Shown here one piece after another: positions 22,904 to 32,988 of a stretch of DNA of 64,000 bases; position 1 is the stretch's first letter; each line of letters opens with the position of its first letter. Position numbers and translations under genes: made by a program. Source of the DNA: Melissococcus plutonius ATCC 35311 (GTDB lineage Bacteria > Bacillota > Bacilli > Lactobacillales > Enterococcaceae); the NCBI RefSeq assembly GCF_000270185.1, contig NC_015516.1, positions 1,225,001-1,289,000 of the forward strand, read 5' to 3'. The notes beneath the pieces are model-generated. The model ran no database searches, was not told the origin of the DNA, and saw only the letters and a list, made by a program, of their open reading frames with translations.

Positions 22904-25024
22904 ATGAAAAAATTACATATGCCTAGTTTTTTTAATACTAGATTAGGCCTTTTTTCATTTGTAGCTATTTTAATTTGGTTAAAGAATATATTTGCTTATA
23001 GCGTAGATTTTCATTTACGTCTTGAAAATATGGATGAATATTTTATTTTGTTAATCAATCCTATTGCCACTACTATCTTTTTGCTTGCCATCGCACTTTA
23101 TATTAGAAGAACAAAAGCTTCCTATATTACCATGATTATTATTTACTTTTTAATGAGTCTTCTATTGTTTTCTAATGCCATTTATTATCGAGAATTCACT
23201 GATTTTATTACCGTAAATACCATGTTAGGTGCAGGAAAAGTTTCAAGTGGTCTGGGTGAAAGTGCCATCCGTCTTTTTAGACCATATGATATTATCTATT
23301 TAATTGATCCAATTATCATTACTGGATTACTACTTACTAAAAAAATTAAAATGGATGTCCGTCCAGTAAAAATAAGAATGGCTGTTTCTATTAGTTTATT
23401 GTCCATCGTCTTCTTTTTATTTAATTTATTTATGGCAGAGACAGCTAGACCACAATTACTAGGACGTCAATTTTCACGTGATTATATTGTTAAATTTCTT
23501 GGAATTAATGCTTTTACAATTTATGATGGTGTAACTACCTATCAAACAAATCAAATTAGGGCTGAGGCTAGTCCAAATGATATCAAAAAAGTAAAAAGCT
23601 ATATAGATCAACAATATGCAGCACCAGATAATAATATGTTTGGTATTGCTAAAGGGAAAAATGTTATCTATATTCACTTGGAAAGTTTTCAACAATTTCT
23701 GATTGATTATAAATTAAAAGATAAAAATGGTGTAGAACATGAAGTAACCCCCTTTCTAAATAGCCTATTCCACGATAAAAGTACTTTTGGTTTTGATAAC
23801 TTTTTCCATCAAGTCGGTCAAGGAAAAACCAGTGATGCTGAAAACATGTTTGAAAATTCAATATTTGGATTAGATCAAGGTTCCTTATTTACACAAGTTG
23901 GTGGTAAAAATACTTTCGAATCTGCACCAGCTATTTTAAATCAAAAAGCTAATTATACGACTGCTGTTTTTCATGGAAATGCTGGGAACTTTTGGAATAG
24001 GAATGAAACATATAAACGATTAGGCTTTAACTACTTCTTTGATGCGAACTACTTTGATGTAAATGATAATAACTCATTCCAATATGGATTGCATGATAAG
24101 CCTTTCTTTAAGCAATCCGTTAAATATTTGGAACATTTACAGCAACCTTTCTATACTAAATTTATCTCTGTTTCTAATCACTATCCTTATTCACAATTTA
24201 CAGGAGATGAAGCAGGATTTCCAATTGCTGATACGCCAGATGAAACCATTAATGGTTACTTTTCAACAGCTAATTATTTAGATAAAGCTGTCGAGGAATT
24301 CTTTAATTATTTAAAAGCTTCCAAAGTATATGAAAATTCAGTTATTGTTTTATACGGTGATCATTTTGGTATTTCAAATTCTCGTAATAAAGATCTAGCT
24401 GAATTATTAGGAAAATCCAAATCTGATTGGAATGATTATGACAACTCTGCTTTACAACGTGTGCCTTATATGATTCATATTCCGGGTCAAACAAAAGGTG
24501 GTATTAACCATACGTATGGTGGTGAAATTGATGCTTTACCTACCTTACTTCACTTGTTAGGTATTGACACTAAAAATTATATCCAATTAGGACAGGACCT
24601 ATTTTCTCAACAACATAAACAAGTTGTGACATTTAGAAATGGCAATATAGTTTCTAAAAAATATACTATTTTAGGTTCAAACATCTATGATACAGCAACA
24701 GGTACACCAATTGATAATCAGAACCAGACAGAAACAACAAAAAATGAAATTTCTACATTAAAGAAAGAAGCACACAAACAATTAGAAATTTCTGATCAGA
24801 TTGTAAATGGTGATCTACTTCGCTACTATGGAACAAGTGGTCTAAAAGCAGTTGATCCAACAGATTATAATTATAAAAAACAATTGCCAAGAATAGAGAA
24901 GATTGAAAAAGATAAAGGAAATAAATCAACAAGTATTTATAGTAAGCATAATAATAAATCTACTACTGATCTTTATCATACAAATTCCTACCAAGGATAT
25001 TTAAAAGCAACTGAAAATAAATAA
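22904..25024 (+). CDS. ltaS: Lipoteichoic acid synthase (polyglycerolphosphate LTA polymerase)
   Basis: 706 residues. Five membrane helices within the first 180 residues, then an extracellular sulfatase-fold domain. Metal and catalytic residues are visible: Glu260 in YIHLES, nucleophile Thr309 in GQGKTSDAE, and the late Asp-His of LYGDHFG. A signal-peptidase-like A-E-A at 220-222 sits where related enzymes are cut. It polymerises glycerol phosphate from phosphatidylglycerol. The C-terminal tail beyond about 640 is Lys/Asn/Thr-rich and probably disordered. Strong terminator follows. Confidence 0.95.
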   Translation: MKKLHMPSFFNTRLGLFSFVAILIWLKNIFAYSVDFHLRLENMDEYFILLINPIATTIFLLAIALYIRRTKASYITMIIIYFLMSLLLFSNAIYYREFTDFITVNTMLGAGKVSSGLGESAIRLFRPYDIIYLIDPIIITGLLLTKKIKMDVRPVKIRMAVSISLLSIVFFLFNLFMAETARPQLLGRQFSRDYIVKFLGINAFTIYDGVTTYQTNQIRAEASPNDIKKVKSYIDQQYAAPDNNMFGIAKGKNVIYIHLESFQQFLIDYKLKDKNGVEHEVTPFLNSLFHDKSTFGFDNFFHQVGQGKTSDAENMFENSIFGLDQGSLFTQVGGKNTFESAPAILNQKANYTTAVFHGNAGNFWNRNETYKRLGFNYFFDANYFDVNDNNSFQYGLHDKPFFKQSVKYLEHLQQPFYTKFISVSNHYPYSQFTGDEAGFPIADTPDETINGYFSTANYLDKAVEEFFNYLKASKVYENSVIVLYGDHFGISNSRNKDLAELLGKSKSDWNDYDNSALQRVPYMIHIPGQTKGGINHTYGGEIDALPTLLHLLGIDTKNYIQLGQDLFSQQHKQVVTFRNGNIVSKKYTILGSNIYDTATGTPIDNQNQTETTKNEISTLKKEAHKQLEISDQIVNGDLLRYYGTSGLKAVDPTDYNYKKQLPRIEKIEKDKGNKSTSIYSKHNNKSTTDLYHTNSYQGYLKATENK

Positions 25025-25031
25025 TTTGGTT

Positions 25032-25068
25032 AAAAAGCTTAGGTACTAAAAGTACCTAAGCTTTTTAT
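25032..25068 (+). terminator. ltaS terminator
   Basis: Perfect 16-bp stem AAAAAGCTTAGGTACT with an AAA loop, ending in five T. Strong. Confidence 0.92.
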
Positions 25069-25137
25069 TCTTCTTCATAAATTATTCATACTCTTTTTTT
25101 ATACTAGATTTATTGATTTTAAAGAGGTGAGTGTTTT

Positions 25138-25815
25138 ATGAAAACCATTCATTATGTTTTCGCTAGTATGAAACATAAAAAGAGATTAACTATTAGTTTA
25201 CTCCTTCTCTGTCTTTTTTTTCTTTTCTTACTTACAAATTTCTCACTATCAATCGATATTGAAAAAAATATTTTACTACAACTTTCACAGTTGCCAAATC
25301 ATACTAAATTTATAAATTATCATCAACAACTCCTTGATTCTTATCGCTATTTTTATTTAAGTACGCTTGTTGTTATCATCTTATGTAGTTTAATTTTTAG
25401 TTATTTTTTTATTACTTCGGTAAAAAAAGATATCATTCGTTTACGATTGATCGGTTTTTCAAACTATTCTATCATTAAGCAAATGATACTATCCTTATTT
25501 ATACCAATGATTTGTGCATTTCTTTTATTTTTATTATTTGTCACAATTTTTCAGCAAACATATGAATCAACTGTATATTATTTCCCATTTGTAGAGAAAC
25601 GTACAATATTGCCATTTAATTCACTTTTAATGATTAAAAAAATGTCTACAGGTATCGTTGTAAAAACAACCAATCATTTAAATCAAAAGTTTGATCATCT
25701 AAGGTTATTAACGATTTATTTTATTAGTTTAAAAAATTTTTTCTATCTCTTTTTAATTTTTATGCTAACAATCTGTAATTATTTCTTTTTTATTCATTAT
25801 CTGAAAAAGAACTAG
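25138..25815 (+). CDS. FtsX-like ABC permease-type membrane protein
   Basis: 225 residues with four predicted membrane helices (about 17-37, 70-93, 108-130, 200-222). The segment RLRLIGFSNYSIIKQMIL resembles the cytoplasmic coupling region of FtsX/MacB-type permeases. The external part between helices 1 and 2 is short. Start ATG after AGAGGTG. It ends 14 nt before a degenerate ABC ATPase gene, so the two look like one ABC unit. Extreme AT and Phe/Leu/Ile richness blur homology; cargo unknown. It is not FtsX itself by length and layout. Confidence 0.6.
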   Translation: MKTIHYVFASMKHKKRLTISLLLLCLFFLFLLTNFSLSIDIEKNILLQLSQLPNHTKFINYHQQLLDSYRYFYLSTLVVIILCSLIFSYFFITSVKKDIIRLRLIGFSNYSIIKQMILSLFIPMICAFLLFLLFVTIFQQTYESTVYYFPFVEKRTILPFNSLLMIKKMSTGIVVKTTNHLNQKFDHLRLLTIYFISLKNFFYLFLIFMLTICNYFFFIHYLKKN

Positions 25816-25829
25816 AGGGTACAATAATT

Positions 25830-26376
25830 ATGAAAAAACGAGCAACAAATACATTCAGTTGTACTTTTAACAACCAAATCCTAACTTTTTATGAGGAATG
25901 TTTAAATGTATTATTACTCAAAAAAGAGAACACTTTTTCTTTACTGGATTATGCACTTTCTTTGAACTGTTCAAACATTAGTTTTATCCTTGATGAAAAG
26001 ATTTTTTTCCTTATTTATCATTAACAGAAAATTTTTTCATAGGGAGTTCGATACAAAAAAAAGAACAAAAAAATATTTAAACAAGGCGTTAGAATTGCTT
26101 CAATTAAATGAAAATATTCTAACTTATTCCTATGAACAACTTGATTTTTATCTGAGAATAAAAGTACAACTCATGCGTTCACTTTTTGTCGATAAAAAAC
26201 TTATTGTTATTGATAATATTTTCGCTAAATTAACAACAGAACAAATTCAAGAATTGTTTCTTTTATTAAAAATACTGACAAAAAAGAAGCAATATACAAT
26301 TATATTGCTTACAACAAATCAAAAAATCGCTAAGGTAAACGACATAGGCAATAATCTTAACTTTATAACCGATTAA
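25830..26376 (+). pseudogene. Degenerate ABC-transporter ATPase, frameshifted
   Basis: Two frames join into about 181 residues if one T is removed from the T7 run at 26002-26008 (..FILDEKIFFSLFINRK..). The second half aligns by eye with the helical and Walker B half of ABC ATPases: ALELLQLNENI, signature region YSYEQLDFYL, Walker B LIVIDNIFAKL, and IILLTTNQKIAK. But the signature LSGGQ is lost, the catalytic Glu after Walker B Asp is Asn, the H-loop His is Thr, and no Walker A loop is present. So even unframeshifted it would be a non-hydrolysing or decayed ATPase. ATG at 25830 follows AGAGGGT. Confidence 0.6.
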
Positions 26377-26411
26377 AAATAGTTAACTATTTTTTCTTTC
26401 TCTAATAATGA

Positions 26412-26460
26412 TAACAAATAGGTAGGAAGGAGATAATATCTCCTTCCTACCTATTTGTTA
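26412..26460. terminator. Bidirectional terminator between ABC pair and histidine kinase
   Basis: A near-perfect palindrome with about 24-bp arms (26412-26435 / 26437-26460) containing AGGTAGGAAGGAG. It includes the stop codon of the histidine kinase. No long T-run, but the stem is exceptionally long and lies between convergent genes. Confidence 0.7.
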
Positions 26461-27922
26461 TTTCGACATCTGGAAAACTAACAATGAATGTTGTTCCTTT
26501 TCCTTGTTCACTTTCAACGTCAATTTTCCCTTTATGAAGACGTACAAGCTGTTGAACAATTGATAATCCTAACCCTGATTCACCATATTTCGTATTTTTT
26601 CTTGATGGATCGACCTTATAATAACGGTCCCAGATATTTTTAATCTGATCTTTTGTCATTCCAATACCATTGTCAGAAATTTTTATAACGGTTTCTAAAT
26701 AACCCTTGCTAAGTTCAATATGAATGTTTCCATTCTCTGTAAATTGAATAGCATTTTGTATAATATTAACGATAACTTGAACAAACCGATCATAATCTGC
26801 ATAAACATCAATTGATTCTTCTGTATCTAGGTAAAGCGTGTCACCTTTATTTTCTGCTTTTTTTGTTAACTGGATTAAAATATTTTTAATAGCTTGCGTA
26901 CCATCAAATTTTTTCACTACAATCGCAATTTGATTGGTACGTATTTTTTCATAATCAAGGTTTTCATTTACTAAGCGTATTAAGCGTGAAGTTTCATTTT
27001 GCATTAACTGAATAGCATTTTCACGCTGGTTTTCTGGAATGGCATTATATTGTAATCCCTCAAGTAGTCCATTGATTGTTGTAAGCGGTGTACGCATTTC
27101 ATGTGAGGCATCTGCCATAAATTGTCGACGAAGTTCTTCTTGTCGTTCAATTTCTTCTTGTGATTCTTTTAATGATATTGCCATTTTATTAAAATCTTCT
27201 GCTAAATCGTCAAATTCATCTTTATCATAGGTAGGCAACTTGATATTAAAATTTCCACTGGTGATTTCTTTTGTCGCTTTACGCATACGATTAATCCGTT
27301 TTACTTGCATACGAGCAAAGAAGTAAGCAACAATTAAAGCAATAACAACTGAAAAAATCGATCCTTTTAATAAATTAACGACCATACTATGTAGACTTTT
27401 TGAGACATTATTTGCTGGTTGTGTAGCTACTAAAACACCAGTAAAATAGGTCTCATGTAAATTCGGTACTTCAGTAAAGACTGGTAACATCACATAAGCA
27501 GATGTATTTTGTCCACCATAGATATCTTTTTTATTTGTTGTATAGATTTTTTTTCCCTGGCTTAATCGTTCCCAATAGTTTCGAATCACAGAAACATCTA
27601 AACGTTTTTCATTGCTGACCCAATCAGGGTACTGAACGATTTGATCTTTATCGATAAATAAAAATTGAACATTTTGTTGATTTAACAGTTGTTCGGTAAT
27701 TCGAAAGGAATCATTCAAACGCTCTTTTTCATTCTCCACTTCTGAATGTCTGGTGAGATTTGTTTTTATTTTCCATACAGATTCTGCATAACCATAGAGC
27801 TGATCATAATTTGTATCTTGAATCGTTTTTCTTGTTAATTGGGTAAATGAAGTGCCTAAAATTAAAATAACCAAAACAATAATACCAACAAAGGCTAATA
27901 ACTGTTGATACAAAAATTTCAT
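26447..27922 (-). CDS. Sensor histidine kinase
   Basis: 491 residues. Membrane helix at about 7-27, an extracellular sensor domain of about 150 residues, a second helix at about 183-203, HAMP (204-256), HisKA with phospho-acceptor His274 in DASHEMRTP, then HATPase with N-box NIIQNAIQF, DNGIGM and GESGLGLSIV. Overlaps the response regulator stop by 4 nt, forming a two-gene operon. The signal is not readable; the large outer domain argues against a Bce-type intramembrane sensor. Confidence 0.93.
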   Translation of the reverse strand: MKFLYQQLLAFVGIIVLVILILGTSFTQLTRKTIQDTNYDQLYGYAESVWKIKTNLTRHSEVENEKERLNDSFRITEQLLNQQNVQFLFIDKDQIVQYPDWVSNEKRLDVSVIRNYWERLSQGKKIYTTNKKDIYGGQNTSAYVMLPVFTEVPNLHETYFTGVLVATQPANNVSKSLHSMVVNLLKGSIFSVVIALIVAYFFARMQVKRINRMRKATKEITSGNFNIKLPTYDKDEFDDLAEDFNKMAISLKESQEEIERQEELRRQFMADASHEMRTPLTTINGLLEGLQYNAIPENQRENAIQLMQNETSRLIRLVNENLDYEKIRTNQIAIVVKKFDGTQAIKNILIQLTKKAENKGDTLYLDTEESIDVYADYDRFVQVIVNIIQNAIQFTENGNIHIELSKGYLETVIKISDNGIGMTKDQIKNIWDRYYKVDPSRKNTKYGESGLGLSIVQQLVRLHKGKIDVESEQGKGTTFIVSFPDVEITNR

Positions 27923-28641
27923 CCTGTTACACCTGAATCATCTAATTTATACCCTACACCCCAAACTGTTTGAATAATTTGCGGACCTACTTTTTCAATT
28001 TTCTGTCTTAATTTTTTTATGTGGGCATCAACTGTTCTTTCATCACCAAAATATTGATAATCCCAAACCAATTCTAATAATTGTTCACGAGAAAATACCT
28101 GACGTGGTTTTTTTGCCAATGTATAGAGTAAATCAAACTCTTTCGGAGTTAAACCTTCAATCAATTGATTATTTAGGTAAGCTTCACGAGTTTTGGTACT
28201 TAGTTTAAAATGTTCAGTTACTACATCGAAATCTTCCGTTGAATCATCTTTTTTTTCAATCATTTGGTTATTTACTTCAAAACGTCTGTGTAAAGCTTTC
28301 ATGCGAGCGATTAATGTTAATGGACTGAATGGTTTTGTAACATAATCATCCGCACCCATTTCTAGTCCGATCACCTGATCACTTTCAGAATCTCTTGCGG
28401 TCAGCATAATAATTGGCACTGTATTAGATACCTTGCGTATTTCACGACATACTGTCATCCCATCGATCGTTGGTAAATTAAGGTCTAATAAAACCATATC
28501 CCATTTTTTAGGGTTTTCTAAAAAGGCTTCCAATCCAGCTTTTCCATCATACTGAAAAGCCAGCTCCCAGCCTTCATTTAAAAAGAACATTTGCATCATT
28601 TCTACTACAGATTCATTATCTTCAATCATTAATACATTCAT
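27919..28641 (-). CDS. OmpR/PhoB-family response regulator
   Basis: 240 residues from the ATG at 28641, 9 nt after GAGGA; the GTG at 28650 sits on the ribosome site. Receiver domain with acidic pocket, phospho-acceptor Asp53 (LLDLNLP), Thr81 and Lys103 (VTKPF), linker, then a winged-helix DNA-binding domain (LTPKEFDLL, ERTVDAHIKKLR, GVGYKL). Partner of the kinase directly downstream. No target sites recognised. Confidence 0.94.
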   Translation of the reverse strand: MNVLMIEDNESVVEMMQMFFLNEGWELAFQYDGKAGLEAFLENPKKWDMVLLDLNLPTIDGMTVCREIRKVSNTVPIIMLTARDSESDQVIGLEMGADDYVTKPFSPLTLIARMKALHRRFEVNNQMIEKKDDSTEDFDVVTEHFKLSTKTREAYLNNQLIEGLTPKEFDLLYTLAKKPRQVFSREQLLELVWDYQYFGDERTVDAHIKKLRQKIEKVGPQIIQTVWGVGYKLDDSGVTG

Positions 28642-28893
28642 TAATTTCACTCCTCGCCGTCCAATTATAGAGCTACACTCCTATTAAGTATACGCTAAAA
28701 CGTTTAGGACGCCAATACATTCATTGATATTATAAAAAAATTGACCTAGATTCTATGCTATTAATATAGAATAAATGTATTGCTTAAAAGAAATACTATT
28801 CTATCTTTATTAAATAGTCAACAAGTTACCTAATAGAAATAATTCAGTGAACTAATTTACTATTAAATACATAGAAATAAAATAAAAATTCAG

Positions 28894-29082
28894 TTATCTA
28901 GATTTTCTTTTTATCTTTTTATATTTTTTCTTATAAAAGCAAGCACTTATACCAACCAATTGAATAAACAAAAGAAATAATAAGAGGTAGGTGAGAATGA
29001 GATGTTTATTATCAATTGTTTGTTTAATTAATAGTAATAAAATCAAAAAACTTATTGAATAAAGTAACCAGTTATTTCTCAT
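28894..29082 (-). CDS. Small two-helix membrane protein, unknown
   Basis: 62 residues: two hydrophobic helices (about 5-22 and 28-50) and a strongly basic C-terminus (KKKYKKIKRKSR). A good ribosome site AAGGGAG lies 8 nt before the ATG, which is the main support for translation. It lies upstream of the two-component operon on the same strand, separated by about 250 nt of AT-rich sequence. No family recognised. Confidence 0.5.
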   Translation of the reverse strand: MRNNWLLYSISFLILLLLIKQTIDNKHLILTYLLLFLLFIQLVGISACFYKKKYKKIKRKSR

Positions 29083-29654
29083 CCGATCAGCTCCCTTCTT
29101 ATACTAAGAGTAATTAAATCATAAAATTTTTCATCAAAAAATGCAAAAATTAATTGTTCGATTTCTGCTATCCTACATATTTAATTAAAATTATTCATAT
29201 TAAAAATCTAATTTCTTTGAAAAATAAAATTAATTTTCTAGATTTAATTCTCTTCTTCTATTCAAATTAAATTTTTTAGAATACAGTGATTTTGTAAAAT
29301 CGATAACTGATTTCTATCATGTATATATATGAGACCTTCTAATTTAGAAGATCCTTAAATGAAGATATATTTTTCTATTTTGCTTGTTTAATTGCTAATA
29401 GAGATAGTCAACCTTTTAGTTTTTTTCTAATTAATTCTATATTAGTCCTATATTGTTTCTTTTCAAATTAGAAGATTGGTGTAATAGCTAAATATAATTT
29501 TCCTATCAAAACATTTCTTGTCATTTCATTTATTGAATTACCAAGAAATGTTAATGAATGTTTCTTAGGACCATACCACCAACAAAACCATAATAGTAAC
29601 CGATAGAAATACAAAATTTCATTAGTGGTTTCTCTTATAACAATTGGTATAGTA

Positions 29655-29698
29655 AGCAGCAATGATATTACCAGTTGAATATCATTGCTGCTATTTTT
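29655..29698 (+). terminator. Orphan terminator-like hairpin
   Basis: Perfect 14-bp stem AGCAGCAATGATAT with a 10-nt loop, followed by ATTTTTAT on the plus strand. No plus-strand gene precedes it. Confidence 0.6.
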
Positions 29699-29894
29699 AT
29701 GAGACAAAATGGTTTATTTCTCTTGGCAATTATTTTAAAGTTCTATGTCTATATTATTCTTTTTTTGTCTATTCATTTGATATTATTTTCAAATCTGATT
29801 ACTTTGGTAAAATAATAACAAATTTTCAAGTAAACAAAGTCTAGTGATTAACAAAATTATTGAAAATTCGCAATCTTGCATTCTTTACCGAATT

Positions 29895-29940
29895 AAAAAA
29901 CTGAAATTGCTTTCTTCTCAGAAAACAATTTCAGTTTTTT
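29895..29940. terminator. Bidirectional terminator hairpin
   Basis: Perfect 15-bp stem AAAAAACTGAAATTG, 16-nt loop, six T at either end. On the minus strand it lies about 210 nt after the gene at 30148. Confidence 0.75.
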
Positions 29941-30147
29941 ATTACTATATAATGATAAAAAGACTAATATAGAAATCATAGTAGGGTTGCTCTTTCTAGC
30001 GTTCTATTTACTTATAAGCATAACCTATCTAGCTATATTAAAAATAGTTATTTATTCAATATTTTTCCAAAAATTAATTCACCATTTTTTTTAAATACTC
30101 TTTATTATTATTATCTATTGTTAAAACATGTACTATTACAAACAAGA

Positions 30148-30666
30148 TTAATTTTTTAAACTATCACCTGTCATTGGTAACAAATTCAATTCTGGTATTA
30201 AGGCCATATTCAAATCAATCGATTCATCGATGGATAGACTGTTCTTTTGTTGTCCATTTTCATAAAAAACAGCAATACTTTCATTATGTTTAAGTTGATA
30301 TTTCTCAATTATTTCCTTTTTTTGATATACAATTGGACAAATATATATACGATGATTGAATGCTTTAATCTGCTTTTTATCATTAAAAATGGCCATTATC
30401 TTATCATAATTAGATGTCTTCGGATCTGAAAATAAAATTGTAACAGTTTTTTTATTTTTAATGAGATTATTCACCAATTCATAATTTGCATAGTGAATCT
30501 TGGTTGTTTTAACAGTAAGGGGCATCAATTCCTGAATTTGAGCTTGCCGAATATTTTGTTGGATCTTTGAGGTACTAGCAAATAAGACGAAAAGCATGGC
30601 AATGCCAATAGCTAGCGAGATTCTTCTTTTTTTTTTACTTAATTTATAGGAATTATTATTTTTCAT
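30148..30666 (-). CDS. N-terminally anchored extracytoplasmic protein, unknown
   Basis: 172 residues. Basic N-terminus and one membrane helix (about 14-33), then an outside domain of about 135 residues. The stretch KKTVTILFSDPKTSNYDKI looks like the start of a thioredoxin-type fold, but the CxxC redox pair is absent, so no thiol activity is inferred. The C-terminus reads LLPMTGDSLKN; the LPMTG string is not followed by a hydrophobic tail, so it is unlikely to be a sortase signal. Monocistronic, ATG with AAGGTG upstream. Not recognised. Confidence 0.6.
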   Translation of the reverse strand: MKNNNSYKLSKKKRRISLAIGIAMLFVLFASTSKIQQNIRQAQIQELMPLTVKTTKIHYANYELVNNLIKNKKTVTILFSDPKTSNYDKIMAIFNDKKQIKAFNHRIYICPIVYQKKEIIEKYQLKHNESIAVFYENGQQKNSLSIDESIDLNMALIPELNLLPMTGDSLKN

Positions 30667-31081
30667 GCACTTTCACACACCTTATCTAACTTTTGCTTTT
30701 ACCGACTGACTTGTAATCAAGTTCGCAATTCATTAACAGATGAAGTAGGTCATCAATAGCTAGTATTTTATTTTATGCTAACAATTAAAACAACATTACC
30801 GTTTTATATTTCTTATATTTATTATACGAAAAAAATCATTAGAAATATACCTATTTTGCAATTTAAATCAAAAAATTCATCTCACAAAAAATTAGATAAA
30901 ATAAAATGAAAACCCCTTAGATTTTTATAAAGAGAATCATTGTAAGTTATATAGGAAGATGAATGTATAGTGTGATTAGATAGTTATATTTATAAAAGAA
31001 CTCAATAGACGGCCATTACTTTATTTAATGATTATTGTTCGTTATAATAAAAGTATTCGTTAAAAGAAATGAGTGATGTTA
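30667..31081. other. Divergent intergenic region before rqcH
   Basis: No gene. A TATAAT at 31043-31048 with a weak TTTATT 17 nt upstream may be the rqcH promoter. The rest is AT-rich without clear repeats. Confidence 0.4.
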
Positions 31082-32775
31082 ATGTCTTTCGATGGTGTAT
31101 TTACGCATGCCATGGTTGAAGAATTAAACCAGAAATTAAATAAGGGACGAATATCAAAAATTCACCAACCTTATGACTATGAAATTATTGTAACTATCCG
31201 TGCAAATGGGAAAAACCATAAATTACTTTTATCCGCCCATCCTAATTATGCACGGATTCAATTAACAACTATTAGCTATATAAATCCTGAAAATCCACCA
31301 AATTTCGTAATGGTATTAAGAAAATTTTTAGAAGGAGCTATCTTGGAAATGATTCACCAGGTAGCAAATGATCGAATTATTCATTTTACTTTCAGTAAAC
31401 GTAATGAATTAGGTGACTTACAAAGTATTGTTTTAGTGGTTGAATTAATGGGTAGACATAGCACAATAGTTCTAATGAATAAAGAAACAGGTAAGATCAT
31501 TGATGCCATTAAACACATTGGTCCTTCACAAAATACCTATCGAACAATTTTACCAGGAATAAGCTATATTGCTCCACCTAAACAAAATTTAGTAAATCCA
31601 TTTACTTTAGTTGATGATGAACAGATTTTTGAACAACTTTCTCTAGCTGATCCCCTAAATTCTCAATATCTACAGCAACATTTTCAGGGATTAGGCAAAG
31701 ATACAGCCAATGAATTGGCCTTTCGATTGAATGAAAAACCGAACCAGAAACTAATGGTATGGAAAACTTTTTGGAATGAGGTACAAAAAATCACACCTAC
31801 CCTATCTGTCATTAATCAAAAAGATTATTTTTCTTCTTTTCCTTTTATTAAAAACGTAGAAACTGTACAACATTTTACAACACTGAGTCAACTACTAGAT
31901 GTTTATTATGAAAATAAAGCAGAAAAAGACAGAACAAAACAGCAAGGCAATGATCTAATTCATAAGATTGAAAATGAATACAAAAAAAATCAAAAAAAAT
32001 TATCCAAATTAAAAACAACACTTGCTGAAACAGAAAATGCTGAGATATATCGTAGAAAAGGAGAATTATTAACAACATTTATGCAGCAAATACCTAGAGG
32101 AGCAAAAAGCGTTCTTCTGCCTAATTACTATGAAGAAGATAAATTACTAGATATCACCTTAAATCCTGCACTTTCTCCAAATCAGAATGCACAGAAATAT
32201 TTTCAAAAATTTCAAAAATTAAAAAATGCTGTAAAAATAGTTCAAAATCAAATCCAACAGACGCTGGAAGAAATTGCTTATTTGGAATCTGTTCTCGCTC
32301 AACTAGAGATTGCCCAGCCATCAGATATTGAAATTATTCGTGAGGAATTGCTTGAACAAGGATATGTGAAAAAAAAGCAGAATAAAAAACGAAAAAAACA
32401 CAAATAAGTAGACCTGAGGAATTTATTTCTTCTGATGGAACGCCCATCTTTGTCGGAAAAAATAACCTTCAGAATGATCAACTAACCTTAAAAACAGCTA
32501 AAAAAACAGATATCTGGCTCCATGCAAAAGATATTCCTGGTTCTCATGTCATTATTCGATCGCATAATCCAAGTGAAAAGACTTTATTGGAAGCGGCAAA
32601 CCTAGCTTCCTATTATTCAAAATATCGTTTATCTGCCCGAGTTCCAGTTGATTATGTAGAAGTAAAATTTGTTCATAAACCAAATGGTGCAAAACCTGGT
32701 TATGTTATCTATGAAAATCAACAAACTTTATATGTAACACCAGAAAAAGAATTGGTATATCAATTAAAAAGGTAA
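31082..32775 (+). pseudogene. rqcH: rqcH (NFACT / fibronectin-binding-like), split by a frameshift
   Basis: RqcH binds stalled 50S subunits and recruits Ala-tRNA to add C-terminal alanine tails. The first frame (ATG at 31082, family start MSFDGVF) carries the NFACT-N domain and coiled coils and ends at TAA 32405-32407 after a Lys-rich stretch. Immediately after, the NFACT-R domain resumes in another frame (SRPEEFISSDGT.., FVGKNNLQND, AKDIPGSHVIIRS) and runs to 32775. One missing base, most simply in the A7 run at 32392-32398, explains it; sizes then match a normal protein of about 564 residues. As read, the product lacks NFACT-R. Confidence 0.88.
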
Positions 32776-32930
32776 ATCAATTGAAAAATGAATATTACAA
32801 GTATATTTTATCTTATTATGTCTATTGAATTTTTATCTTATCTCAAAGTAAAATTTTAATTTATTAAGTTTGTTAATAAGTAGAGGATTTTTCATAAACA
32901 ATGTTTTTTAAACAAATTATATTCCAACCA

Positions 32931-32959
32931 TTTACTAAAAAAATAATTTATTATATAAT
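32931..32959 (+). promoter_or_regulatory. Near-consensus promoter of a mini-transcript
   Basis: TTTACT, exactly 17 nt, TATAAT. Transcription would start near 32966, a few bases before a strong ribosome site. Confidence 0.65.
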
Positions 32960-32988
32960 ATAAAATATAATAAGGAGGTAAATGAAAT

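Larger units (their letters stand above)
29083..30147. other. Gene-poor 1-kb stretch with orphan hairpins
   Basis: No convincing gene on either strand. Short open frames (for example minus 29468-29707, plus 29662-29844) lack ribosome sites and family features. Two strong hairpins at 29655-29692 and 29895-29940, listed separately, suggest a decayed gene or an untranslated RNA. Confidence 0.5.

Noticed and set aside
26447-28641. Two-component system read as a Bce-type peptide sensor because an ABC pair is nearby
   Set aside because: The kinase has a large extracellular domain instead of the two-helix intramembrane sensor, and the ABC genes are convergent, not in the operon.
29468-29707. 79-codon frame on the minus strand
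   Set aside because: No ribosome site, no family features, and composition like the surrounding non-coding sequence.
30148-30200. LPMTG string at the C-terminus of the 172-residue anchored protein
   Set aside because: No hydrophobic segment or basic tail follows it, and the protein already has an N-terminal membrane anchor, so a sortase signal is not supported.
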